From Rouxiella sp. WC2420 (GTDB lineage Bacteria > Pseudomonadota > Gammaproteobacteria > Enterobacterales > Enterobacteriaceae): 64,000 nt of DNA. The notes under the pieces were generated by a model. That model was not told where the DNA came from, searched no databases, and saw nothing but the letters and a program-made list of their open reading frames with translations. Shown piece by piece: positions 52,950 to 63,773 of this stretch (positions within the stretch are counted from its first letter, which is position 1; the number at the start of each line of letters is the position of its first letter). A program made the position numbers and the translations under genes. Where the stretch lies: NCBI RefSeq assembly GCF_041200025.1, contig NZ_CP165628.1:1240001-1304000 (forward strand). The letters run 5' to 3'.

Positions 52950-55034
52950 TCAGGCTGGCTCGATAGGGGGTTTTTGATTTTCAAGTTCAAAAGCCTTCAA
53001 ATAGTCATAGATCGCCACCTGCGCACGCACTTTGCGACGATTTCCGCGAGGAACATAACGGTTACTAAGATCTTTATCAATAATTCTTGCTTTGACCGTG
53101 TCACTAAACTGAATCGCCAACAGATCGAGCACACGCTGCTTCAGGCGCGGGTCGAGCAGGGCAACGGCCACTTCGATGCGATAATCGATATTGCGCGTCA
53201 TCCAGTCTGCGGATGAAATAAACACTTTTTTATCGCCTTTATTTTCAAAGACATAAACTCTATCGTGCTCGAGGTAACGGTCAATAATACTGGTGATCTG
53301 AATATTTTCACTGATCCCGGGCAAATTCGGAATTAGTGAACACATCCCGCGGATCAATAAGCGAATTTTGACACCAAAGTTAGAGGCGGCATAAAGCCTG
53401 TCGACCAGGCCTTTATCGACCAGATTATTTATTTTAAGTGTGATCCCGGCCGGTTCCCCTGCCTGAGCATTGGCAATTTCCTGATCGATCAGCTCGTACA
53501 ACATACTGCGCGAGTTTTGCGGTGAAACCATCAGATGTTCAAAGGTGACTGGCCGGTAAGGATTCTCGATGAAGTTAAATACGCGACGAACTTCATTGGT
53601 AATCCTGGAGTCGGCGGTGAGTAACGAATAGTCGGTATAAATACGAGCGGTTTTTTCGTTAAAGTTGCCGGTCCCAATATGAGCATAGCGGACAATTTCG
53701 TCATCTTCGCGTCGTGAGATAAGAAATAGTTTGGCGTGAATCTTCAGGCCGGGCGCAGAGAAAATAACGTGAACACCGGCCTCGGTCAGGCGCTTGGCCC
53801 AGTGAATATTGGCTTCTTCATCAAAGCGGGCTTGCAATTCAACCACTACGGTCACTTTTTTGCCATTGTGCGCGGCGTGAATCATTGATTCGATAATGCG
53901 CGAGTCTTTGGCCACGCGATAAATATTGATTTTTATCGACAGTACGCTGGGATCGAAAGCTGCCTGACGCAACAGTTCGAGCACGTGTTCAAAGGTGTAG
54001 TACGGATAGTAAAGCAGCACGTCCTGTTCGCGGATCGCTGCAAAACCGTTGCGGAAATTATCAAACCACAAATGGCGCAGGCGCGGCAGCGGGCGGTTCA
54101 CCATGTTGGCTTTTCCGACGTTGGGGAAGCCAATAAAATCTTTAAAGTTATGGTAGCGGCCGCCGGGGATCACCGAATCATAGTTGGAAATACCCAGTTT
54201 CTCGCGCAATAGCTCAACCATTTCATCAGGCATATCGCGTTGATAAACAAAACGTACCGGCTCGGCTGTCAGGCGCTGTTTCAGGCTGGATGACATCAGC
54301 TCAAGCAGGCTTGATTCCATTTCCGTGACCAGGTCATACTCCGCGTCGCGGGTCATTTTCATCGAGTAGGCGTTTAGCGCATCGTAATCGAAAAAGCCCT
54401 TAAAGATATCGTCGAGGCAGTAACGCAGGATGTTATCTAGCAATATCATCGGCTTACGTCGGCGTGGCGCTTCCGGCGGTAAATTAACAAAACGCGGAAC
54501 CTTGTCGGAAGGGATTTCCAGCAGCGCGTAATCGACTTTCTCGCCGCGAATGATCTCCACGGCCAGATAGGTGTAATCGTCCTTCAGAAATTGAACCAGA
54601 TTAGTTTCCTGATTAACCAGAATAGGAGTAATAAACTGACGCAGATGATGCTTGAAGTACTGACGTAACCAGGCTTGCTGGTTTTCGGAAACTTGACGCT
54701 CATTTATTAGAAAGATTTGATTGCGAGCCATTTCCAAAAGAAGATCGTTATACAGGCTGTCGAACTCCTGGTCGATTCTCATGACCTTGGCCTGAATTTT
54801 TTTGACCAAATGGCGCGATGCGCCGATAAAACCTTGTTCTTCACTGATCAGAATGCGGCGTTTCAAGTCTGCAAAACGAACTTTATAGAATTCATCAAGA
54901 TTGTTCGAATAGATGCCGAGGAAACGCATGCGTTCAATCAGGGGGTTACTTTTGTCGGCCGCTTCCTGCAATACTCGCTCATTGAAGGATAACCAGCTCA
55001 GTTCCTTATCTATATATAGTTTTTCCTGACCCAT
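52950..55034 (-). CDS. ppk: Polyphosphate kinase Ppk
   Basis: A 694-residue enzyme that polymerises ATP gamma-phosphate into polyphosphate. The start [25 protein letters not shown] matches E. coli; an in-frame ATG five codons upstream is less likely. Catalytic histidine lies in [15 protein letters not shown], with the second histidine in [14 protein letters not shown]. First gene of ppk-ppx. If the CHAD-like protein at 15084 truly binds polyphosphate, this pair would be a functional link. Confidence 0.96.
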   Translation of the reverse strand: MGQEKLYIDKELSWLSFNERVLQEAADKSNPLIERMRFLGIYSNNLDEFYKVRFADLKRRILISEEQGFIGASRHLVKKIQAKVMRIDQEFDSLYNDLLLEMARNQIFLINERQVSENQQAWLRQYFKHHLRQFITPILVNQETNLVQFLKDDYTYLAVEIIRGEKVDYALLEIPSDKVPRFVNLPPEAPRRRKPMILLDNILRYCLDDIFKGFFDYDALNAYSMKMTRDAEYDLVTEMESSLLELMSSSLKQRLTAEPVRFVYQRDMPDEMVELLREKLGISNYDSVIPGGRYHNFKDFIGFPNVGKANMVNRPLPRLRHLWFDNFRNGFAAIREQDVLLYYPYYTFEHVLELLRQAAFDPSVLSIKINIYRVAKDSRIIESMIHAAHNGKKVTVVVELQARFDEEANIHWAKRLTEAGVHVIFSAPGLKIHAKLFLISRREDDEIVRYAHIGTGNFNEKTARIYTDYSLLTADSRITNEVRRVFNFIENPYRPVTFEHLMVSPQNSRSMLYELIDQEIANAQAGEPAGITLKINNLVDKGLVDRLYAASNFGVKIRLLIRGMCSLIPNLPGISENIQITSIIDRYLEHDRVYVFENKGDKKVFISSADWMTRNIDYRIEVAVALLDPRLKQRVLDLLAIQFSDTVKARIIDKDLSNRYVPRGNRRKVRAQVAIYDYLKAFELENQKPPIEPA

Positions 55035-55228
55035 TTTAACTCCGTTCATTTAGCCTGAAACCTGGCCCATCAAGACGCATTTTTCGGCCTGCGCAGCTTT
55101 TAGGGAGAGGGCCTAGTATCTGCTTGCATTATTGCGAGAGATTGACAGGAATGTCCATCATTTCAATCTCCTTGGTCTTTGGCACCAATGAATTTAGAAG
55201 TTCTTCAAAATTAAAAAATCAGAAAAAG

Positions 55229-55804
55229 CTATAAAACCCCCGCCCCCAGAGCTTCAATGGCGGGGCTTTCAGCGCTTTTGGTTTTATAACGCCTGAGGAA
55301 TTCAGGCTGGAAGATGCACATACGGATCACGCTGCGATATTCGCCATTAACAAAGAACTCGTCTTTTAATTCGGCTTCGACTTCAAATCCTAATTTGTTG
55401 TAAATATGGATTGCCTTGTCATTTTCTTTATCGACAATCAGGTACAACTTATAAAGATTGAGTACGGAAAAAGCGTAATCCATTGCCAGACGAGCGGCTT
55501 CACTGGCGAAACCTTGCCCCTGATGGTTCGGATCGATAATGATCTGAAATTCAGCCCGGCGGTGAATATGGTTGATCTCAACCAGTTCGACCAGCCCCAC
55601 GCGGGTATTTTGGAATTCAGTAACAAAACGACGTTCGCTTTGATCATGAATATGCTTGGCGTAAAGATCTTCCAACTCGACATAGGCTTCATAAGGTTCT
55701 TCGAACCAGTAGCGCATGACATTGGCGTTGTTATCGAGGCGGTGTACAAACACCAGGTCGTCTTTTTCCAATGGACGGAGTCTGATGCGGCTAGAGCTGA
55801 ACAT
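55229..55804 (-). CDS. speG: Spermidine N1-acetyltransferase SpeG
   Basis: A 191-residue GNAT enzyme that acetylates spermidine and spermine. The start (55804) follows AAGGAA; a longer in-frame reading adds 75 non-conserved residues. Motifs [57 protein letters not shown] (acetyl-CoA loop) and [25 protein letters not shown] match E. coli SpeG. It is a single gene between ppk and purN, not its E. coli location. Confidence 0.93.
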   Translation of the reverse strand: MFSSSRIRLRPLEKDDLVFVHRLDNNANVMRYWFEEPYEAYVELEDLYAKHIHDQSERRFVTEFQNTRVGLVELVEINHIHRRAEFQIIIDPNHQGQGFASEAARLAMDYAFSVLNLYKLYLIVDKENDKAIHIYNKLGFEVEAELKDEFFVNGEYRSVIRMCIFQPEFLRRYKTKSAESPAIEALGAGVL

Positions 55805-56047
55805 ACATTTCCTTAATGTTCTATTTAACTTAACGAGTAGTGTTATTGATTTCAGTAAAAACTGTTGGTATCGGCAGGAGTCACTGACTTGCAGAATGTG
55901 CTGTCTGGCAGCATAAACAACTATAAAAACGTATTTGACTGAATATTTCACGATTGTAGCGCGTTTTTTAATCTTTTTGTAGCGTGGCGTCGTTGAATCA
56001 GTGTTTGGGGAGGGTAACGGAAACAACATTGGCGAAAAGTGGGCAAT

Positions 56048-56072
56048 AAAAAAACCGGCCTGAGCCAGTTTT
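56048..56072 (-). terminator. Terminator of purN
   Basis: On the minus strand AAAACTGGC, loop TCAG, GCCGGTTTT (56051-56072 on the plus strand, with one G-T pair), followed by extra T residues. Typical Rho-independent form, just after purN. Confidence 0.8.
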
Positions 56073-56098
56073 AAAAGTTTTCAAAGATTAGAAAGCGA

Positions 56099-56737
56099 TT
56101 ACTCCGCGGCGTATCCCTGAGCAGGCACCGCTTGCCCATCAAGCATCGGTTGACCGTCTTGCAGAGTCAGGCGACCATCAACGAACCAACTGATGACCAG
56201 CGGATAAATATTGTGTTCCTGAGTTTGCACGCGCTCGTTGAGATCTTCAGCAGTATCTTCTTCAAATACTGGGACTTTTGCTTGCAAAATAACCGGTCCG
56301 CCGTCAAGTTCCCGAGTGACAAAGTGCACTGAGGTACCGTGTTCGGCATCCTGATTGTCGATAGCTTTCTGGTGGGTGTGTAATCCAGGATATTTCGGCA
56401 ACAGGGAAGGGTGGATGTTTAGCATACGGCCGGCGTAACGATCGACAAACTCGGAGCCAAGAATACGCATATAGCCTGCAAGCACCAACAGATCGGGCTG
56501 ATAGGCGTCGATCTCTTCAGCAAGTGCCGCATCAAAGGCCGCACGATCGGCATAAGATTTCGGATCTAACGCGTGGGCGGGAATTCCAGCCGCCTGGGCG
56601 CGTTCAAGACCATAAGCCGACGCTTTATTGCTGAAAACGGCACTGAGTTTGGCGTTGACTCTTCCCTGCTCGCAGGAATCGATCAACGCCTGAAGGTTGC
56701 TTCCTGCACCAGAGATTAAAACTACAATCCTTTTCAT
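56099..56737 (-). CDS. purN: Phosphoribosylglycinamide formyltransferase PurN
   Basis: A 212-residue formyltransferase that makes formyl-GAR with 10-formyl-THF. It starts RIVVLISGAGSNLQALIDSCEQG, with the formyl-THF region DLLVLAGYMRILG and catalytic residues Asn and His in NIHPSLLPKYPGLHTHQKAI and HFVTRELDGGPVI. In E. coli it directly follows purM in an operon. Here 584 bp, mostly tandem repeats, separate the two genes. Confidence 0.95.
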   Translation of the reverse strand: MKRIVVLISGAGSNLQALIDSCEQGRVNAKLSAVFSNKASAYGLERAQAAGIPAHALDPKSYADRAAFDAALAEEIDAYQPDLLVLAGYMRILGSEFVDRYAGRMLNIHPSLLPKYPGLHTHQKAIDNQDAEHGTSVHFVTRELDGGPVILQAKVPVFEEDTAEDLNERVQTQEHNIYPLVISWFVDGRLTLQDGQPMLDGQAVPAQGYAAE

Positions 56738-56750
56738 TTTACCTTCTTTT

Positions 56751-57302
56751 ACCTTCGCTCTTGACGCTGTAGCGGCGTTAGCTTCACTTGCTCACCCGAA
56801 TCACTGACCGGTGTCAGCTCATCGGGATTCACTCACTTGCCGCCTTGCTACAGCGCCAATAACTCGGTAAAGGTGCTGTAACGGCGTTACCTTCGCTCTT
56901 GACGCTGTAGCGGCGTTAGCTTCACTTGCTCACCCGAATCACTGACCGGTGTCAGCTCATCGGGATTCACTCACTTGCCGCCTTGCTACAGCGCCAATAA
57001 CTCGGTAAAGGTGCTGTAACGGCGTTACCTTCGCTCTTGACGCTGTAGCGGCGTTAGCTTCACTTGTTCACCCGAATCACTGACCGGTGTCAGCTCATCG
57101 GGATTCACTCACTTGCCGCCTTGCTACAGTGCCAATAGCTCGGTAAAGGTGCTGTAACGGCGTTACCTTCGCTCTTGACGCTGTAGCGGCGTTAGCTTCA
57201 CTTGTTCACCCGAATCACTGACCGGTGTCAGCTCATCGGGATTCACTCACTTGCCGCCTTGCTACAGCGCCAATAATGTAGATAAAACGCTGTAGCCTTT
57301 GT
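56751..57302. repeat. Four tandem copies of a 138-bp repeat between purM and purN
   Basis: The stretch beginning ACCTTCGCTCTTGACGCTG recurs at 56751, 56889, 57027 and 57165, exactly 138 bp apart. Copies differ at a few positions (for example TTGCTCACC against TTGTTCACC, CAATAACTC against CAATAGCTC); the last diverges near 57276. Inside each copy are pairing arms, CGCTGTAGC near the left and GCTACAGCG (once with T) near the right, and CCCGA/TCGGG around GACCGGTGTC. Each unit can therefore fold as a long hairpin in RNA. No protein is encoded. Confidence 0.95.
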
Positions 57303-57321
57303 ATTACTTGATAAAAAGCTA

Positions 57322-58359
57322 TTACTTAATGATAACGCGTTCTTCTGAGTCGGAAGCTTTGATGCTACCGATAACCCAGGCTTTCTCGCCGTTATCATTG
57401 AGCAGGGCGATAGCTTCATCAGCCAGCTCCGCCGGCAGTGCGATCAGCATGCCCACGCCGCAGTTGAATGTGCGGTACATTTCGTGGCTGCTGACGTTGC
57501 CGTTCTGCTGCAACCAGCCGAACACGTCAGGCCATTTCCAGCTTGCTTCGTCGATGATTGCCTGGGTATTGTCTGGCAAAACGCGAGGAATGTTTTCCCA
57601 GAAGCCGCCGCCGGTCAGGTGACAGATTGCATGAACCTCAACGTTTTCAATCAGTTTAAGGATTGATTTCACGTAGATTTTGGTTGGCTCAAGCAGATGA
57701 TCGGCCAGAGGTTTGCCCGCCAGATCGGTAGTCAAAGGATCGGCCTTGCTGACTTCCAGAATTTTGCGAACCAGCGAGTAGCCGTTTGAGTGCGGGCCGC
57801 TCGATGCCAGCGCAACCAGAACGTCGCCGTCCTGAACTTTGCTGCCATCAATAATTTCTGATTTTTCAACTACGCCAACGCAGAAACCTGCAACGTCATA
57901 GTCGTCGCCGTGGTACATGCCCGGCATTTCTGCAGTTTCACCACCTACCAGCGAACAGCCAGACTGCAGGCAGCCTTCGGCGATACCGGTGATGACGCTG
58001 GCTGCGGTATCCACATCCAGTTTGCCTGTCGCGTAGTAATCCAGGAAGAACAGCGGCTCTGCGCCCTGTACCACCAGATCATTTACACACATAGCGACCA
58101 AATCGATACCAATGGTATCGTGGCGTTTTAAATCCATTGCCAGACGCAGCTTGGTGCCAACGCCGTCGGTTCCCGAAACCAGCACGGGTTCACGATATTT
58201 TTGCGGCAGCGCGCACAGGGCACCAAAACCACCCAGTCCGCCCATGACTTCAGGACGACGAGTCTGTTTTACTACACCTTTAATGCGGTCTACCAATGCG
58301 TTACCTGCATCGATGTCCACACCTGCGTCTTTATAGCTGAGAGAGGTCTTTTCGGTCAC
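57322..58359 (-). CDS. purM: Phosphoribosylformylglycinamidine cyclo-ligase PurM
   Basis: A 345-residue AIR synthetase for the fifth step of purine synthesis. Conserved are [69 protein letters not shown] and [14 protein letters not shown]. Length matches E. coli. A PurR operator lies upstream. Transcribed leftward toward purN through the repeat array. Confidence 0.96.
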   Translation of the reverse strand: MTEKTSLSYKDAGVDIDAGNALVDRIKGVVKQTRRPEVMGGLGGFGALCALPQKYREPVLVSGTDGVGTKLRLAMDLKRHDTIGIDLVAMCVNDLVVQGAEPLFFLDYYATGKLDVDTAASVITGIAEGCLQSGCSLVGGETAEMPGMYHGDDYDVAGFCVGVVEKSEIIDGSKVQDGDVLVALASSGPHSNGYSLVRKILEVSKADPLTTDLAGKPLADHLLEPTKIYVKSILKLIENVEVHAICHLTGGGFWENIPRVLPDNTQAIIDEASWKWPDVFGWLQQNGNVSSHEMYRTFNCGVGMLIALPAELADEAIALLNDNGEKAWVIGSIKASDSEERVIIK

Positions 58360-58427
58360 TGCGGAATCCCCACGACGTATGCGTTTTGTGGTTGTTGAAA
58401 ATGGCGCGGGCTAATTCTAACAGCGCA

Positions 58428-58443
58428 GGCAAACGTTTGCGAG
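58428..58443 (-). promoter_or_regulatory. PurR operator upstream of purM
   Basis: GGCAAACGTTTGCGAG contains the symmetric core GCAAACGTTTGC (58429-58440), close to the PurR consensus ACGCAAACGTTTTCGT. It lies about 70 bp upstream of the purM start, in the divergent region with upp, where purM control is expected. Confidence 0.85.
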
Positions 58444-58613
58444 AGGTCTCGTTATGTTTCTCTATCTATACTCAAATTACCCTGAAAAAAGCTTAACCGG
58501 TCGCTAACTGCAAATCCATTGATCCGTATCAGTCTATTGGCGCTGGCGTTGAAAATAAAAGGCGTTATAATCACGCGATTTTTTTGGTCAGCAAGCCTTA
58601 GGAGAGAGAGAAA

Positions 58614-59240
58614 ATGAAGATCGTTGAAGTGAAACACCCGCTGGTAAAACACAAGCTGGGACTGATGCGTGAAAATGACATCAGCACAAAACGCTTTCGC
58701 GAACTGGCTTCTGAGGTAGGTAGCTTACTGACCTATGAAGCAACCGCAGATCTGGAAACCGAAAAAGTGACCATCGAAGGTTGGAACGGTCCGGTTCAGG
58801 TTGATCAGATTAAAGGTAAGAAGATAACCGTGGTGCCAATCCTGCGCGCCGGTCTGGGCATGATGGAAGGCGTGCTGGAGCACGTGCCAAGTGCGCGCAT
58901 CAGCGTTGTTGGTGTTTACCGTGATGAAGAAACGTTACAACCGGTGCCATACTTCCAGAAACTCGCCTCTAATATAGAAGAGCGCATGGCGTTGGTGGTT
59001 GACCCGATGCTGGCAACGGGCGGCTCAATGATCGCCACTATCGACCTGTTGAAGAAAGCGGGCTGCCAGAGCATTAAAGTTCTGGTGCTGGTTGCCGCGC
59101 CAGAGGGCATTGCTGCGTTGGAAAAAGCGCACCCGGAAGTCGAGCTGTACACTGCCTCTATCGATCAGGGGTTGAACGACAAGGGATATATCATCCCGGG
59201 CCTGGGTGATGCAGGCGATAAGATATTTGGTACTAAATAA
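58614..59240 (+). CDS. upp: Uracil phosphoribosyltransferase Upp
   Basis: A 208-residue PRPP-dependent enzyme that salvages uracil to UMP. The PRPP loop is [20 protein letters not shown]; the uracil site is [20 protein letters not shown] good ribosome site, AGGAGAGAG, precedes the ATG. Divergent from purM. Followed by a strong terminator, so uraA is partly separate. Confidence 0.97.
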   Translation: MKIVEVKHPLVKHKLGLMRENDISTKRFRELASEVGSLLTYEATADLETEKVTIEGWNGPVQVDQIKGKKITVVPILRAGLGMMEGVLEHVPSARISVVGVYRDEETLQPVPYFQKLASNIEERMALVVDPMLATGGSMIATIDLLKKAGCQSIKVLVLVAAPEGIAALEKAHPEVELYTASIDQGLNDKGYIIPGLGDAGDKIFGTK

Positions 59241-59245
59241 GCAAT

Positions 59246-59272
59246 AGCCGACTGAGAAGTCGGCTTTTTTTT
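59246..59272 (+). terminator. Terminator/attenuator between upp and uraA
   Basis: AGCCGACT (59246-59253), loop GAGA, AGTCGGCT (59258-59265) and a run of eight T residues. Textbook Rho-independent. Confidence 0.92.
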
Positions 59273-59282
59273 GATTTTTACT

Positions 59283-59400
59283 CGTCATACTTCAAGTTGC
59301 AGATGCATTGGCCGCGCTCGTTCGCCCCTGTCACATAGTTATCTATGCTCTCTGGGCCTCACAGGCTTGCCGCCTTCCTGTAACTCGAACTATTTAGAGT
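59283..59400. repeat. Dispersed enterobacterial intergenic repeat element
   Basis: A mosaic stretch starting CGTCATACTTCAAGTTGCAG and ending TTGCCGCCTTCCTGTAACTCGAACTATTTAG. The ends can pair imperfectly (CAAGTTGCAG with CTGTAACTCG). It shares the CTTGCCGCCTT core with the purM-purN repeats. Such units occur in many copies in Serratia/Yersinia-type genomes, from memory. Confidence 0.65.
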
Positions 59401-59425
59401 AAATTTTTGATTATAAGGTAAATTT

Positions 59426-60718
59426 ATGACGCGACGAGTCATTGGGGTAAGCGAACGCCTGCCACTGTTGCAAACAATTCCCCTGAGCTTACAGCACCTT
59501 TTTGCCATGTTTGGCGCTACCGTGCTGGTGCCTATTCTTTTTAAAATTAATCCGGCGACGGTGTTGCTGTTCAACGGCATTGGCACCTTGCTGTACCTTT
59601 ATATCTGTAAAGGCAAAATCCCGGCCTATCTCGGTTCGAGCTTTGCGTTTATTTCTCCGGTATTGCTGTTGTTGCCAATGGGCTACGAGGCGGCGCTGGG
59701 CGGATTTATCGTCTGCGGCGTGTTGTTCTGCATCGTCGGGCTTATCGTTAAAAAAGCCGGGATAGGCTGGATCAACGTGATGTTCCCACCTGCGGCGATG
59801 GGTGCCATTGTGGCGGTTATCGGCCTTGAATTAGCGGGCGTGGCGGCGAACATGGCCGGATTACTGCCTGCCGATGGCACCTCGGCCGATAGCACCACGG
59901 TAACTATCTCCGTGGTGACGCTGGCAGTTACCGTGCTCGGTTCTGTGCTGTTTCGCGGTTTTCTGGCCATTATCCCGATCCTCATCGGCGTGCTGGTCGG
60001 TTACGCGCTGTCCTACTTTATGGGCGTGGTAGACGTCTCGGCGATAGAAAAGGCTCACTGGTTTGCCTTGCCGACCTTTTACACCCCGCGTTTCGAGTGG
60101 GTAGCAATTCTGACCATTTTGCCAGCCGCCCTGGTGGTTATCGCCGAACACGTCGGGCATTTAGTGGTTACCGCCAACATCGTCAAAAAGGATCTGCTGC
60201 GTGACCCCGGTCTGCACCGCTCGATGCTGGCCAATGGTTTGTCTACCGTGCTGTCTGGCTTTTTCGGATCCACGCCAAACACGACTTATGGTGAAAACAT
60301 CGGCGTCATGGCAATAACCAAGGTCTACAGCACCTGGGTTATCGGCGGCGCGGCAATTTTGGCTATCCTGCTTTCTTGCTGCGGCAAACTGGCAGCTGCC
60401 ATTCAGGCTGTACCGGTTCCGGTAATGGGCGGCGTTTCCCTGCTGCTTTACGGCGTGATTGGCGCTTCGGGGATCCGTGTGCTTATCGAATCAAAAGTCG
60501 ATTACAACAAACCAAAGAACCTGATCCTGACTTCGGTTATCTTGATCATCGGCGTTAGTGGCGCCAAAGTTCACATCGGTGCCGCCGAGCTGAAAGGCAT
60601 GGCGCTGGCAACGGTGGTAGGCGTGTTCCTGAGCCTGCTGTTTAAGCTGTTCGACGTGTTCCGCGGTGAAGAAGAGATCATTGACGTTCCAGACGAGCGC
60701 AACCCGCCAACGGTGTGA
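59426..60718 (+). CDS. uraA: Uracil permease UraA
   Basis: A 430-residue NCS2-family uracil:H+ symporter with 14 membrane segments. Markers are RLPLLQTIPLSLQHLFAMFGATVLVPILF, PAALVVIAEHVGHLVVT with the substrate-binding Glu and His, and STPNTTYGENIGVMAITKVYS. It brings in uracil for Upp, its upstream partner. Confidence 0.95.
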   Translation: MTRRVIGVSERLPLLQTIPLSLQHLFAMFGATVLVPILFKINPATVLLFNGIGTLLYLYICKGKIPAYLGSSFAFISPVLLLLPMGYEAALGGFIVCGVLFCIVGLIVKKAGIGWINVMFPPAAMGAIVAVIGLELAGVAANMAGLLPADGTSADSTTVTISVVTLAVTVLGSVLFRGFLAIIPILIGVLVGYALSYFMGVVDVSAIEKAHWFALPTFYTPRFEWVAILTILPAALVVIAEHVGHLVVTANIVKKDLLRDPGLHRSMLANGLSTVLSGFFGSTPNTTYGENIGVMAITKVYSTWVIGGAAILAILLSCCGKLAAAIQAVPVPVMGGVSLLLYGVIGASGIRVLIESKVDYNKPKNLILTSVILIIGVSGAKVHIGAAELKGMALATVVGVFLSLLFKLFDVFRGEEEIIDVPDERNPPTV

Positions 60719-60747
60719 TCCAGGCTTTGTTAAACGATGAGTTTTTT

Positions 60748-60773
60748 ACCGGGCAAACAGCGCGTTGCCCGGT
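60748..60773. other. Inverted repeat downstream of uraA
   Basis: ACCGGGCAA/TTGCCCGGT, nine perfect base pairs around an eight-base loop. No T tract follows, so termination is uncertain. Confidence 0.4.
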
Positions 60774-60913
60774 ATGTCGCCTGATTAACCCGCACTTGGC
60801 ACGCCAAAAGTTCAATTCTTCGCGGATCCTATGCTAAGATTCTTCGATTAATTATTTGTCCTGATATTTTTTGTATAGACAGGTCTGATCTACGCCAGTT
60901 TGGTGAGGTACTT

Positions 60914-61615
60914 CTGAATACACCGGCACAGCTTTCCCTGCCACTTTATCTTCCCGACGACGAAACCTTTGCCAGTTTTTATCCGGGGGAGAACACCTCG
61001 CTGCTCTCCGCTATTCAAACTGCATTGCAGCAGGAACATGGCACCTACATTTATTTCTGGTCGCGTGAAGGCGGTGGTCGCAGCCATCTGTTGCACGCAG
61101 CCTGTGCCGAGCTTTCCCTGCGTGGTGAAGCCGTTGGTTATGTTCCGCTGGATAAGCGTGCTTATTTTGTGCCGGAAGTGTTGGACGGAATGGAGCAGCT
61201 AGCGCTGGTTTGCATCGACAATATTGAAGGTATCGCGGGTGATGAAGAATGGGAAGCGGCGGTTTTTCATCTTTATAACCGCATTCTCGAAACCGGTCGC
61301 ACCCGACTGTTTATTACCGGCGATCGCCCGCCGCGTCAGCTGAATCTTGGCCTGCCCGATCTGGCTTCACGCCTTGACTGGGGGCAAATCTATCGTCTCC
61401 AGCCGCTGTCCGATGAAGAAAAACTGCAAGCCTTGCAGCTGCGATCCAAACTGCGTGGCTTCGAGCTGCCCGAGGACGTGGGGCGTTTCCTGTTAAAACG
61501 CCTTGATCGCGAAATGCGCACTCTGTTTATGACTCTCGATCAGCTCGATCGCGCCTCAATCACGGCTCAGCGAAAACTCACCATCCCCTTTGTGAAAGAG
61601 ACGTTGCATCTGTAG
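60914..61615 (+). CDS. hda: DnaA-inactivator protein Hda, CTG start
   Basis: A 233-residue AAA+ protein that, with the sliding clamp, triggers hydrolysis of DnaA-ATP. The start is CTG at 60914: translation from there gives [21 protein letters not shown], the E. coli N-terminus with clamp-binding QLSLPL, and GAGGT lies just before. No ATG/GTG/TTG is in frame upstream until non-conserved sequence; the first ATG would cut away 37 residues including the clamp motif. The AAA+ core shows [15 protein letters not shown] and [21 protein letters not shown]. Confidence 0.93.
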   Translation: MNTPAQLSLPLYLPDDETFASFYPGENTSLLSAIQTALQQEHGTYIYFWSREGGGRSHLLHAACAELSLRGEAVGYVPLDKRAYFVPEVLDGMEQLALVCIDNIEGIAGDEEWEAAVFHLYNRILETGRTRLFITGDRPPRQLNLGLPDLASRLDWGQIYRLQPLSDEEKLQALQLRSKLRGFELPEDVGRFLLKRLDREMRTLFMTLDQLDRASITAQRKLTIPFVKETLHL

Positions 61616-61622
61616 CGGTGAG

Positions 61623-61979
61623 TTAAAGTATTTCCAGCACTTGCTCCGGCGGACGACCCAGACGAGCCTTGCCATTCTTGACCACAATCGGGCGCTCCAG
61701 CAGGCGCGGGCTGTCTGAGATAGCCTGTAATAGCTGTTCTTCAGTCACACTTTTGTCCCCCAGATTTTTTTCTTTATACACCTCTTCTTTAGTTCGCATC
61801 ATCTCTCTGGCAGAGGAAAAGCCCAGCTTGTGCTGCAACTCTTTTAGCGTGTCTAGAGACGGTGGCGTTTCCAGATAAAGAATTACGTCCGGCTTGATGC
61901 CTTTCTCTTCCAGCAGAGCGAGCGTTTCTCGGCTCTTGCTACAGCGTGGATTGTGGTAAATCGCGACGTCGTGTTTCAT
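61623..61979 (-). CDS. arsC: ArsC-family reductase (YfgD)
   Basis: A 118-residue thioredoxin-fold, glutaredoxin-coupled arsenate-reductase-like protein. The active-site cysteine is Cys13 in YHNPRCSKSRETL; Arg in LLERPIVV and RLGRPPEQVL complete the family pattern. Start at 61979 follows AAGGAGCAG. E. coli YfgD is the same size. It is convergent with hda and directly downstream of bepA. Arsenate reduction is likely but not certain. Confidence 0.92.
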   Translation of the reverse strand: MKHDVAIYHNPRCSKSRETLALLEEKGIKPDVILYLETPPSLDTLKELQHKLGFSSAREMMRTKEEVYKEKNLGDKSVTEEQLLQAISDSPRLLERPIVVKNGKARLGRPPEQVLEIL

Positions 61980-62008
61980 TTTCTGCTCCTTAATGTATTG
62001 CGGCTTCC

Positions 62009-63502
62009 TCAGCCTTTTTCGTATTGCTGGAAGCGTTTTTGCAGTTGGCGCAGCTGATCGATGCGAGCGTCGTAGCGCGCCTGATCCAGACTGCCAAGCT
62101 TTGACAGCGAACTTGCGCTGCTCAACATACTGATTGACTGATCCAGTCGGCCTACCAGCGCCATGCTTTCTGCCCGCGCCGCTAGCTCTTGCGCTCTCAG
62201 ACCCTGCTGGGCCACTGACTGCGTGAGCAAATCCCAACCGTTGGGATCGTCTGGATGAGCGTAAGTGTAACGGTAAAGTAGCCGACTGGCCTTGGCCGGC
62301 TCATTTCCTTCGACATACGCATTGGCCATATTTAACTGTAGCACGGGATCTTTGCTGGTCGGCGCGTTGGCCTTTTCCAGCCGGGCAATCGCCTGCGGGG
62401 CGTGCTGCTGGTCAATATCGATATCAGTGAGCAGATCGAGATACCACGCATTGGATGGCTCTTTCGCCAGCATTGCTTCAAGAGTTGTTCGTGCCTGATT
62501 GTAGCTTTTTGCCTTGTAGAACAGCAGGGCGCGTCCATATTTGGCGGCGTTCTGTTCGCGAATACTACCGTTACTTAGCTGATTGAGGTAATCGTCGGTC
62601 AGCGGGTGATCTTCAGTACCGTACATGCCGAGAATACGCACCTTGGCGAAGTAGAAATTCTGGGATGATTGCACCACGATGCGCGGCATTTGGCTCGCGC
62701 GGTTGCGGGCATCGGACAGGCGGCTGTCAGGCAAAGGGTGGGTTAGCAGCATTTCCGGCGGCTTACTCGAATAGCGCGACTGATCAGACAGCTTTTGCAA
62801 GAAATCTGGCATGGCTTCGGGGTTAAAACCCGAGCGCTGGAGCACCTGAAGCCCGATGCGGTCCGCTTCCTCTTCATTGGCGCGGGTAAAGCTGATCATG
62901 CCCTGCTGCGTGCCCGCCAAAGTGCCGGTAAGCCCGGCCATGCCCGCCTGTGGACTGGCCATCGCCAGCAGGATGGAGCCTAATACGCCGACCCAGGTCA
63001 GAGGAGAATTACGTTTTTGGTCCTCCATCGCACGGGCAAGATGGCGCTGGGTGACGTGGGAGATTTCATGTGCCAGCACCGACGCTAGCTGGCTCTCGTT
63101 ATCGGTAAAACGGAAAATCGCCGAGTGCAGCACGACATTACCGCCAAAAAAGGCGAAAGCATTAAGCTCGTCATTGTTGACGATAAAAAAGTGAAACGGA
63201 AAACGCACGGAATAGGCGTGGGATACCAGACGATCGCCAAGCTGATTAACATACTCGTCAATCAAAGGATCGTTGATCAACGGAGCGCTACCGCGCAGTT
63301 GGCGCACATAGTAATCGCCCATTTGCAGCTCTTGATCGATAGTCAGCGTTCCACCGGCAGTGGTACCCATATCAGGAAGCATATCGGCACTGTCGGCTCG
63401 TGCATATAGAGAAACGCCTGCGCTCAGAGTACTGACAATCAGGCCAGTCGCCACCATGCGGGTTATGAGTCTGCTCAACTTTAATTTTAGCCGCATTGCC
63501 AT
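62009..63502 (-). CDS. bepA: Beta-barrel assembly-enhancing protease BepA (YfgC)
   Basis: A 497-residue periplasmic M48 metalloprotease/chaperone with a TPR-rich C-terminus. A signal peptide of about 36 residues ends near YARA. The zinc motif is HEISH (His145, Glu146, His149), with the third ligand likely in [10 protein letters not shown] loop HPLPDSR follows. C-terminal repeats ([27 protein letters not shown]) form TPRs that contact BamA/LptD. It helps assemble or degrade LptD. Confidence 0.95.
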   Translation of the reverse strand: MAMRLKLKLSRLITRMVATGLIVSTLSAGVSLYARADSADMLPDMGTTAGGTLTIDQELQMGDYYVRQLRGSAPLINDPLIDEYVNQLGDRLVSHAYSVRFPFHFFIVNNDELNAFAFFGGNVVLHSAIFRFTDNESQLASVLAHEISHVTQRHLARAMEDQKRNSPLTWVGVLGSILLAMASPQAGMAGLTGTLAGTQQGMISFTRANEEEADRIGLQVLQRSGFNPEAMPDFLQKLSDQSRYSSKPPEMLLTHPLPDSRLSDARNRASQMPRIVVQSSQNFYFAKVRILGMYGTEDHPLTDDYLNQLSNGSIREQNAAKYGRALLFYKAKSYNQARTTLEAMLAKEPSNAWYLDLLTDIDIDQQHAPQAIARLEKANAPTSKDPVLQLNMANAYVEGNEPAKASRLLYRYTYAHPDDPNGWDLLTQSVAQQGLRAQELAARAESMALVGRLDQSISMLSSASSLSKLGSLDQARYDARIDQLRQLQKRFQQYEKG

Positions 63503-63773
63503 AATTACCTTTTTAGCCAGGATTCAGCGTAGTTCGCGCGAGTGGTTTTGCGAGACGACACGGAATTATCTTAGACATTTAGCCAGCGTAAGGCATTGAA
63601 ACCCCTATCCGTGGTAAGGTTTGCGCTACAGGCTGGTTCAAATAAGGCCATCATCACCTTAACAACGATGTCCTCTATTGTAATCAAGCGTTACTACATT
63701 GGAACCACTAAGCCTGAACTATCTGCGACAAATGCGTCAGCGACAGGTTAATAGATTTTAGGAGTTAAAACTG

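Noticed and set aside
56751-57302. CRISPR array
   Set aside because: Units are 138 bp, contiguous and nearly identical, without unique spacers or cas genes.
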